From contig QHPW01000364.1 in the NCBI GenBank assembly GCA_003219675.1, forward strand, positions 4,563-11,030: a DNA stretch of 6,468 bases. The letters are read 5' to 3'. Position 1 is the first letter of the stretch. Each line of letters begins with the position of its first letter. Position numbers and translations under genes: made by a program. This document shows, in pieces, positions 1 to 4,877 of this stretch. A model generated the notes under the pieces. The model was not told the origin of the DNA. It ran no database searches and saw nothing but the letters and a program-made list of their open reading frames with translations. The DNA is from Verrucomicrobiota bacterium. Lineage in GTDB: Bacteria; Verrucomicrobiota; Verrucomicrobiia; Limisphaerales; AV2.

Positions 1-2
1 GG

Positions 3-29
3 CCGTGAGCAGGTCCGAAAGGAACACGG
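3..29. repeat. Small hairpin with GAAA loop at left edge
   Basis: CCGTG (3-7) can pair with CACGG (25-29), and inside it TCC (14-16) pairs with GGA (21-23) around a GAAA tetraloop (17-20). It is followed at 36-44 by CCATGAACC, a nonamer that recurs at 167-175. No reading frame here looks like a protein. It is probably one more piece of the repeat mosaic that fills positions 1-300; a conserved RNA structure is possible but cannot be supported from one copy. Confidence 0.3.
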
Positions 30-51
30 AGCCTCCCATGAACCTCAGAAA

Positions 52-103
52 GTGGCACAGGCATCTTGCCTGTCGGGGCTGACAGGCTGGAAGCCTGTCC
101 CAC
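52..103. repeat. Pair of inverted REP-like hairpins (BIME-like)
   Basis: Two perfect hairpins stand back to back: ACAGGCA-TCT-TGCCTGT (57-73) and GACAGGCT-GGA-AGCCTGTC (81-99). The pair is bracketed by GTGG at 52-55 and CCAC at 100-103, so each hairpin, read outward-in on its own strand, has a GTGG head. A GTAG/GTGG tetranucleotide 5' of a short palindrome is the hallmark of REP elements mobilised by RAYT transposases, and two inverted REPs form a BIME. The two stems are related in sequence, which supports a shared family. It lies downstream of the minus-strand gene cluster. Confidence 0.65.
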
Positions 104-117
104 TCTACAGCCGGCGG

Positions 118-178
118 CCCGGTTCATGGCCTCAACTCACGTCCTATTTTGGGAGGTGTTCGCTATCCATGAACCGGG
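118..178. repeat. 12-bp perfect inverted repeat
   Basis: CCCGGTTCATGG at 118-129 is the exact reverse complement of CCATGAACCGGG at 167-178, with a 37-nt loop. A third copy of the core CCATGAACC lies at 36-44. The right arm runs directly into the next inverted repeat block (175-290). No coding function is visible. Confidence 0.55.
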
Positions 179-289
179 TGGGGCGAGACTCCGTCGAGCC
201 CTAACTAACTTTCTGTCGTTGTGCGATCAGGGCTCGACGGAGTCTCCACCCTCCGCAGTAAGCTGTTACGGAGGACGGGTCGCCCCACC
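177..289. repeat. Nested inverted-repeat block; possible terminator of the cluster
   Basis: Three stems are visible. The longest is perfect: GAGACTCCGTCGAGCCCT (185-202) against its reverse complement at 229-246, with a 26-nt loop. CCTCCG (250-255) pairs with CGGAGG (269-274). The outer GGTGGGGCGA (177-186) pairs with TCGCCCCACC (280-289). The left arm also folds on itself, with GGC(182-184)/GCC(198-200) and GAC/GTC around a TCC loop and a GTGG head at 178-181, like a REP. The block begins 12 bases past the trm112-like stop codon and could end transcription of the minus-strand genes, but it lacks a U-tract, so a mobile repeat origin is more likely than a classical intrinsic terminator. Confidence 0.6.
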
Positions 290-301
290 GTTCAGGGTCC
301 C

Positions 302-547
302 TTACAGCGGAATCGCCTCGTCGATCAGCATCACCGGGATGTTCTGACGAATCGGATAAAGAAATCTTTTGTCCTCGCGCACCAGGCCGCCGTCAATGGG
401 TTCTTTCACCGGCTGTCCGGCGCGGTTCTGCAATTGTCCGGCGGCGATTTGCCGGTTGAGCTTTTCAATCAATGCCGCTTCCGCCAGCGCGATCGGCTGG
501 TGCGTCTCCGGGCAGCACATGATTTTCAAAAGTTCGGGGTCGAGCAT
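302..547 (-). CDS. Trm112 family protein (UPF0434/YcaR-like)
   Basis: This encodes 81 residues. The N-terminal MLDPELLKIMCCPETHQPI and the C-terminal half, with IDGGLVREDKRFLYPI then IPVMLIDEAIPL (residues 51-66 and 70-81), follow the layout of small bacterial Trm112-like proteins. Eukaryotic and archaeal Trm112 is a zinc-binding activator of methyltransferases; the bacterial role is poorly known. Between the two halves there is an insert of about 30 residues (AALIEKLNRQIAAGQLQNRAG region) that I associate with planctomycete and verrucomicrobial members. The usual Cys-x-x-Cys is not present: Cys11-Cys12 are followed by Pro-Glu-Thr-His, so classical zinc binding is doubtful. No clear Shine-Dalgarno precedes the ATG at 547. 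It is the last gene of the minus-strand run, 175 bp beyond the larC stop. Confidence 0.85.
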   Translation of the reverse strand: MLDPELLKIMCCPETHQPIALAEAALIEKLNRQIAAGQLQNRAGQPVKEPIDGGLVREDKRFLYPIRQNIPVMLIDEAIPL

Positions 548-592
548 AAGAGTCAGTCGAGGCTTGTTACAGGGAAGCCGAACTGCTTTTCG

Positions 593-743
593 AATACCAA
601 ATGACGAATGCCAAGTGAAGATCGCAACTCCGAATATCGAATGAGCCTGAGCTGGAGGCCCTCTCCGTTTATTGAGTGTTCATTTTTCGGGATTTCGTGA
701 TTCGGAATTGTTTCGTTCTTCGTCATTCGTTCTTCGTCATTTG
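593..743. repeat. Heptamer-repeat element with 11-bp terminal inverted repeats
   Basis: The gap between larC and the Trm112 gene is built of degenerate seven-base units: AATACCA, AATGACG, AATGCCA, AGTGAAG, ATCGCAA, CTCCGAA, TATCGAA in register over 593-641. On the right, TTCGTTCTTCGTCA is repeated exactly at 712-725 and 726-739. CAAATGACGAA (598-608) and TTCGTCATTTG (733-743) are perfect 11-bp inverted ends. The right end overlaps the last codons of larC: the stop codon at 723-725 and the terminal Thr-Lys-Asn-Glu are repeat-derived. The middle (about 642-680) is unrelated. It could fold into a long imperfect hairpin. Confidence 0.55.
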
Positions 744-2405
744 ATTCATAGCCGTCTCGTAAATCATTTTCAAAACCACGCCGGTTTGCTCTGCTAATTT
801 TTTGCACGACTCAAACTCCGGCGCGACTTGCACAATCTTTCCGTTCAATTTGCCGACTTTTACGGTAACCTCGCCGAATTCCGTCTTCACCTTCATCAGT
901 TCGCGTTTCAGCTTGCGACGCTCATGGGTGGAACGGCGGACACCGAACGCGCTGGTCTCGCGCAGCATCAACTCGGAAAACCTGTCCGCATCCGCGGCGG
1001 CACAGAGCACCGTGAGCAAAACGCCCGGACGATTCTTTTTCATCTGAATCGGCGTGTGGAACACATCGAGCGCGCCTTCCGCGAACGCCTTCTCGACAAA
1101 ATGACCGAGGAACTCGGCGGTGATGTCGTCGAGATTGGTTTCAACCACAGCAATCGTGTCGGTCTCCCAATCGAGTGCGGAACGCGGAGTGCGGAACGCG
1201 GCGTCCGACTCGCCCAGCACGGCACGCAGCACGTTTGGTCGCGTCTGGTGGTCGCGAGTGCCAAGGCCGTAGCCGATTTGGGTCGCAATCAAACCTTGCA
1301 TCGGGCCGAAACTTTCGGCGAATTCCGCGAGCAGCGCCGCGCCGGTGGGGGTGACGAGTTCGTGCGGTTCGTCGCATTGCGTCACGCCCACGCCCCGCGC
1401 GGAGAGGATTTCCAACGTCGCCGGAGCGGGCAGAGGAAAGCGTCCGTGCGCGCACCGGATGAAGCCGGTGCCTTCGACGACCGGCGCGGCGAGAACACGC
1501 GGTTTGCCCAGCAATTCGAGCGCAACACACGCGCCGACGATATCGACAATGGAGTCCATCGCGCCTACCTCGTGAAAATGCACCTGTTCGGGCGGCAGGC
1601 CGTGGATTTTCCCTTCGGCCACGGCGATGCGTTCGAAAACCGCGATGGATTTATTCCTTGCCCAATCCGAGAGCGCGCTGCGCTGGATCAGCTCTTTGAT
1701 CTGCGCGAAATTCCTTCCGTGTTCGTGGCCATGAGCGTGCCCGTGCCCATCGTCTCGGTCGTCATGGTGATGATGATCCTCCACAAATTCCGTTTCGCGC
1801 TTTTCGGTGCGGCTGCCGAGCTTCAGTCTGAGCACCGCGGTGAATTCGTGAGGTTCAGGCAGTTCTTCGGTCGCTTCCAGGTAATCGCCCTGCCGCTTGA
1901 ACTGAAAGAGCTGGCGTTTTTTCTTCGAGCGAACCGCTTCCAGGATGACGGTTTTTGCCGCGATCGGCGCGAGAGGTTTTCCTGAGGCATCAAAGAAATA
2001 GAGTCTGAAACGGGGCGGGACGTGGGTCTCGAACACGCTGAGTTCCACTTTGCCGAAGGAAGTTTTGAGCAGCGGACCGCCGTGCGGACCCTGTTCACGC
2101 TCGTGATGCGAACGCCCCGGCTCATGATCGGGCTCGTGCCCGTGCGCGTGAGAATGGGGGTGCGTGTGCGTCGTTCCGTCGGCGTGAGTATGTTCGTGGC
2201 TGTGCTCGTGCGCGAGGCGCACGTCGAATTTGACGCCGGCGATTCCCATTTTCTGCCCACGCGCGGCGTGGACGCGCCAGCCGTCAAGCTTGAGTTTTTC
2301 GAGTTCGCGTTCCAGCGCCTGCGCATCGACGCCGAGGTCGATCATCGCGCCGATGAACATGTCGCCGCTGATGCCGCTGAAGATGTCGAGGTAAAGCGTT
2401 TTCAT
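723..2405 (-). CDS. larC: Nickel-pincer cofactor cyclometallase LarC with embedded CzcB-like domain
   Basis: LarC inserts nickel into pyridinium-3,5-bisthiocarboxylic acid mononucleotide in a CTP-dependent cyclometallation, the last step in making the cofactor of LarA-type racemases. This is a 560-residue cytosolic protein. Family landmarks are YLDIFSGISGDMFIGAMIDL (5-24), VHFHEVGAMDSIVDIVGA (275-292), VTPTGAALLAE (351-361) and VETNLDDITAEFLG (421-434). The Lactobacillus gene needs a frameshift to join LarC1 and LarC2; here the frame is continuous. The usual His-rich loop is split: 14 His over 66-101, then a domain (106-210) opening with GPHGG, then 9 His over 211-229. The domain, with FETHVPPRFRLYFFDASGKP, QGDYLEA and EPHEF, resembles the N-terminal domain of CzcB-type metal-efflux adaptors. 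ATG 2405 starts the conserved protein; an upstream ATG at 2441 would only add translated REP sequence. There is no Shine-Dalgarno; a REP hairpin ends 5 nt before the ATG. Residues 402-411 and the last five are repeat-derived. Confidence 0.92.
   Translation of the reverse strand: MKTLYLDIFSGISGDMFIGAMIDLGVDAQALERELEKLKLDGWRVHAARGQKMGIAGVKFDVRLAHEHSHEHTHADGTTHTHPHSHAHGHEPDHEPGRSHHEREQGPHGGPLLKTSFGKVELSVFETHVPPRFRLYFFDASGKPLAPIAAKTVILEAVRSKKKRQLFQFKRQGDYLEATEELPEPHEFTAVLRLKLGSRTEKRETEFVEDHHHHDDRDDGHGHAHGHEHGRNFAQIKELIQRSALSDWARNKSIAVFERIAVAEGKIHGLPPEQVHFHEVGAMDSIVDIVGACVALELLGKPRVLAAPVVEGTGFIRCAHGRFPLPAPATLEILSARGVGVTQCDEPHELVTPTGAALLAEFAESFGPMQGLIATQIGYGLGTRDHQTRPNVLRAVLGESDAAFRTPRSALDWETDTIAVVETNLDDITAEFLGHFVEKAFAEGALDVFHTPIQMKKNRPGVLLTVLCAAADADRFSELMLRETSAFGVRRSTHERRKLKRELMKVKTEFGEVTVKVGKLNGKIVQVAPEFESCKKLAEQTGVVLKMIYETAMNQMTKNE
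1173..1200. repeat. 14-bp tandem repeat inside larC
   Basis: GAGTGCGGAACGCG occurs twice in direct succession (1173-1186 and 1187-1200). Each unit is two related heptamers (GAGTGCG, GAACGCG). It encodes LarC residues of about 402-411 (AFRTPRSAL region), a linker just before the conserved VETNLDD segment, and keeps the frame. It matches the seven-base periodicity of the repeats at 593-743 and 5760-5792. Confidence 0.6.
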
Positions 2406-2406
2406 T

Positions 2407-2431
2407 TGTAGCGGCGGTCTATGACCGCCGC
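2407..2431 (+). repeat. REP palindrome, copy A, abutting larC start
   Basis: GCGGCGGTC (2411-2419) and GACCGCCGC (2423-2431) form a perfect 9-bp stem with a TAT loop, preceded by TGTA so that the GTAG head ends at the first stem base. It is nearly identical to copy B at 2608-2632 in the opposite orientation. On the larC mRNA the stem ends 5 nt (UACAA) before the AUG, where a ribosome binding site would normally lie. Confidence 0.75.
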
Positions 2432-2550
2432 ATTCTTTCATCGAAACTCAATGGATGAATTTTTCCCTGATACGGCCAGTCCGTCCAGCATTTTACCAAA
2501 CCGGCGCGGACGCAGTTTTCAACAACGTAGAGCCACTTGTGTGAAGTAGA
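2419..2550 (-). pseudogene. C-terminal remnant of a REP-associated tyrosine transposase (RAYT)
   Basis: RAYTs (TnpA_REP, IS200/IS605-related Y1 transposases) move REP palindromes. In the minus frame that stops at 2419-2421, the translation carries HKWLYVVENCVRAGLV followed by WTDWPYQGKIHPL. This matches the C-terminal pattern of RAYTs as I know it (KW-Y--ENPVRAGLV---DWPYQG), with Cys in place of the usual Pro after Glu-Asn. Only about the last 40 residues are recognisable; the HUH (His-hydrophobic-His) motif and catalytic tyrosine regions are absent, so it cannot be active. The same frame further upstream (about 2551-2682) reads larB DNA in a wrong frame and is not transposase. The stop codon lies inside REP copy A, and REP copy B lies about 60 bp upstream in the opposite orientation, as expected for the relic of a RAYT-REP unit. 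Confidence 0.7.
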
Positions 2551-2607
2551 TTGGGCTTGCGACATGAACTTGCTCCAGGCGACGCAGCCGTTCCATAATA
2601 CGAGTTT

Positions 2608-2632
2608 GCGACGGTCACAGACCGCCGCTACA
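2608..2632 (-). repeat. REP palindrome, copy B, overlapping the larB 3' end
   Basis: On the minus strand, TGTAG leads into GCGGCGGTC, loop TGT, then GACCGTCGC: a 9-bp stem with one mismatch (positions 2611 and 2625). It differs from copy A at only two positions and is inverted relative to it. The larB tail frame (stop TGA at 2617-2615) terminates within this palindrome, so the final Cys-Ser-Gly-Gly-Leu of that frame is REP-encoded. Confidence 0.75.
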
Positions 2633-3308
2633 CAGCGCATTGATCTGGCTGGCGGCATAGCCCGCGCCGAAGCCGTTGTCAATGTTCACCACGGTCACGC
2701 CGCTGCCGCAACTGTTCAACATCCGCGACCACGACCAGGACGTTCGCGCTTTGAATCCATTCGAGCCGGCGCAGCAGCCGGTGCAGACCTGCGACTCCGA
2801 CGTCGTAAATCCGCTCGACGCGATTGCCCATGACGTCCGCGGTTACGGCCGCTTCTTCGGCCACCGGCAGATCGCTGGTGCCCGCGCAGAGCACGGCGAT
2901 GGCGCCCGGCCGCTTGGGCAGAGGTGATTTTTCGATGGTGAGGCAGCGCGCGGTTTCGTGATGGACAGCGCGCTTGAACCTCCTTCGCAGCGCGCGGGCG
3001 TGTTGGCCGTTGATGCGGGTGACCAGGATGCGCTGTTCGCGCTCAAAAATGGCCGCCGCGATCCGGACAACCTGGGCCGGCGTTTTGCCGGAGCCGAAAA
3101 TGACTTCCGGGAAACCTTTCCGCAGCGCGCGGTGGGTATCCACCTGGGCGAATCCGAGGTCCGCCAGTGGCGCGGCCTGAAAAGCGCGCAGCACCCTGTC
3201 GCGTGTGATCTTTCCGGCGCGCAGTTTGTCCAACAACTCGATGGCTTCCGTCGCGGTCACAGGCTGAGGATGCCAAAGCCTTTGGCGGTTTGGCATCTCA
3301 AAACTCAT
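2615..3308 (-). pseudogene. larB: larB with internal deletion and frameshift
   Basis: LarB carboxylates the nicotinic acid adenine dinucleotide ring at C5 and hydrolyses the dinucleotide, the first step of nickel-pincer cofactor synthesis; its C-terminal half resembles PurE. Residues 1-195 from ATG 3308 are good LarB: FPEVIFGSGKTPAQV (66-80), LCAGTSDLPVAEEAA (140-154), IYDVGVAGLHRLL (167-179) and NVLVVVA (189-195). The frame then turns to nonsense and stops at 2679. The true C-terminus, MLNSCGSGVTVVNIDNGFGA and on to YAASQINAL, lies in another frame at 2722-2615. The segment expected between VVVA and MLNSC (about 39 residues, the GALPSVV...PTSVGYGA region from memory of the family) is absent. 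The join is at GCGG/ATG near 2722, so about 115 bp are missing and the frame is shifted. As written it cannot make a full LarB. The start overlaps the upstream stop as ATGA, implying translational coupling. A misassembly or real decay are both possible. Confidence 0.85.
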
Positions 3309-3886
3309 TGGGCGTCATGATGAAGGTGGTGATGCCGAAAGAGGCGATGACGGTTCTGCAACAGATACCAGACAATGACCACATTGATCACGAGAATGGC
3401 AAAGACGACCCAGGGAAACCGTTCGCGGTTCGCCCGATGCACCAGTTCATACACCTCGATGGGAATGAAAAAGGCAGATTCGCCGATAGAAAGCCAGCAG
3501 GCCCAGGGCACGCGGAATATCAGACCGACTCCTTCCACCAGCGAGAACAGGCTGTAAACCAGCGTGCCGGCGGCGGCCCAGAGGACGCTCGCTTCGGTGA
3601 GCCGGCCGATTTGAAGGGCGAGGTCGGCGAAGAACTTTCTCTCCGGGTTTACACGCAACAAGTGCAGCAAATGCCGGTATTCGGCCGGCAGGTCGTTGTC
3701 GGAAAGGGTGTAGGCCATGATGGCCAGCGCCACAAACAGCATTCCCTTCAGCAGTTTGATGACAATGATGGCGTAAAGCGTCGGCGCGCGTTTCTTTCTC
3801 AGCGCGTCGGTTGGGGGCGTCGCGGAACGGGTCTTCTGCTCCTCGTGCATGGCGTCGTCAGGCGGCTTTTCTGGATTCGGACTCAT
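3305..3886 (-). CDS. DUF2127 family membrane protein
   Basis: This is a 193-residue protein of unknown function placed in DUF2127 by its closing pattern EGVGLIFRVPWACWLSIGES followed by FFIPIEVYELVHR (118-151). About four hydrophobic segments are visible: 37-60, 101-127, 128-146 and 158-176, after a polar, proline-rich N-terminus. The C-terminus is His-rich (RHHHLHHDAQ). I chose ATG 3886, which overlaps the end of the AI-2E gene by 29 bp. ATG 3850, 7 bp past that gene's stop, is an equally possible start that removes 12 residues without touching the domain. A longer frame to 3955 only reads AI-2E sequence. Neither start has a good Shine-Dalgarno. The stop overlaps the larB start (ATGA). A role in nickel handling is not implied by the family; the link to larB is positional only. 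Confidence 0.8.
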   Translation of the reverse strand: MSPNPEKPPDDAMHEEQKTRSATPPTDALRKKRAPTLYAIIVIKLLKGMLFVALAIMAYTLSDNDLPAEYRHLLHLLRVNPERKFFADLALQIGRLTEASVLWAAAGTLVYSLFSLVEGVGLIFRVPWACWLSIGESAFFIPIEVYELVHRANRERFPWVVFAILVINVVIVWYLLQNRHRLFRHHHLHHDAQ

Positions 3887-4856
3887 CGCGCGCAAGGTCG
3901 GAGACTTTGTTCCGCGAAGCCTCGACCTTGATGTAGTGCAGCACCACCGGGGCAAGGATCATGCCGGGAATGCCCATCAGCTTCTCGCCGAGCACGAGTC
4001 CGAGCAACGTCAGCCACATCGGGTTTTTGATCCGGTCGCCGATGATTTTGCTGTTCAGAAAATACTCCAATTTATGTACGACGATGAGAAAGATCAGCGC
4101 GAAGAACGCCGCCCTGGGGGAGATTGTGAATCCGACGCCGACGATCAGCGTGTTGCTCAGGATGTTCCCGATGATCGGCAGCAGGCCGCAAAGAAATGTG
4201 ATGCCCATGAGCACCATCACGTAGCGGTACCCGGCCCAAACCAAAAAGGCCGTGGTCAACAGGGTGTTGATGGCGGAGATGGCAATCTGCGCGCCGATGA
4301 CCGTCGCGAAGCTGCGATAAAATGTCTTGCACCGGACGGCAAGCTCCTGGCTGACGAGCGCGTAAAGGCTGTCTTTGACGGCGTGAGGGTCGCCCTCCAT
4401 CTGCCATCGGGCATCCAGGAAAAGTCCGGCGGCGACCACCAGACCGATAATCAGCATGGCCACTTGAAGAACGGCCGCGCGGGCGTATCGGCCCACGTTG
4501 GCGAATTCTTCCTTGACCGAGTTCAACGCCAACGCCTTGAGGCTTGCGTAATCGGTGAAGGGCAGTTCCAAGCCCTGTTTCTCGGCGTATCCCACAACCG
4601 CGGGAATGGTTGCGTCGGCGATGTTGGGCAACTCGACGTACGCCTTGCGCGAGAAATAAAAAAGCCCGTATCCGACCGCGGTCACCGCGATGACGTAAAT
4701 CGCAACGCCGAGCGCTTTGCTGCGGTTGAAACTGAACAGGCGCAGCGCGAAGTAACCAAAAAGCACGGTCAGCAAGAGCGTCGCGAGGTGGAGGAACCCG
4801 ACCAATACAAGCAGGACTGCCACGATCACGTAGGAAATGCGGGCGGACTTGCTCAT
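3858..4856 (-). CDS. AI-2E family transporter
   Basis: This 332-residue integral membrane protein of the AI-2E (TqsA/PerM/YdiK) family has members linked to autoinducer-2 export or to Na+/H+ antiport; the substrate here cannot be told. Hydrophobic stretches lie at about 8-40 (two spans), 48-69, 128-148, 188-208, 212-245, 249-262 and 281-310, with a soluble loop at 70-127, the usual family plan. Conserved C-terminal landmarks are LLPIIGNILSNTLI (225-238), HKLEYFLNSKIIGDRIKNP (261-279) and MGIPGMILAPVVLHYI (294-309). Length is normal or slightly short. ATG 4856 follows the glyQS stop by 21 bp, so the two are probably cotranscribed; a GAGGGC sits rather far upstream (about 17 nt) and is not a convincing ribosome site. 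Its 3' end overlaps the DUF2127 gene. Confidence 0.9.
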   Translation of the reverse strand: MSKSARISYVIVAVLLVLVGFLHLATLLLTVLFGYFALRLFSFNRSKALGVAIYVIAVTAVGYGLFYFSRKAYVELPNIADATIPAVVGYAEKQGLELPFTDYASLKALALNSVKEEFANVGRYARAAVLQVAMLIIGLVVAAGLFLDARWQMEGDPHAVKDSLYALVSQELAVRCKTFYRSFATVIGAQIAISAINTLLTTAFLVWAGYRYVMVLMGITFLCGLLPIIGNILSNTLIVGVGFTISPRAAFFALIFLIVVHKLEYFLNSKIIGDRIKNPMWLTLLGLVLGEKLMGIPGMILAPVVLHYIKVEASRNKVSDLARDESESRKAA

Positions 4857-4877
4857 GGTTTGCCGATTACTTTGCCC

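Noticed and set aside
66..347. 93-codon plus-strand frame over the left repeats
   Set aside because: It is entirely made of inverted repeats and then runs antisense into the Trm112 gene.
828..1985. Long plus-strand open frame (385 codons)
   Set aside because: It is antisense to larC; the minus frame carries clear LarC motifs and the plus translation resembles nothing. Such mirror frames are common in GC-rich genes.
2406..2614. Nickel-responsive riboswitch or operator ahead of larC
   Set aside because: The spacer is accounted for by two REPs and a transposase remnant; no recognisable aptamer or NikR-type operator was seen.
2419..2682. 87-codon minus-strand frame as an intact gene
   Set aside because: It is a composite: its first part is larB tail DNA read in the wrong frame and its last part is a RAYT remnant ending in a REP.
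2679..2722. Programmed frameshift joining the two larB parts
   Set aside because: A frameshift would not restore the missing block of about 39 residues, and I see no slippery heptamer with a following structure at the join.
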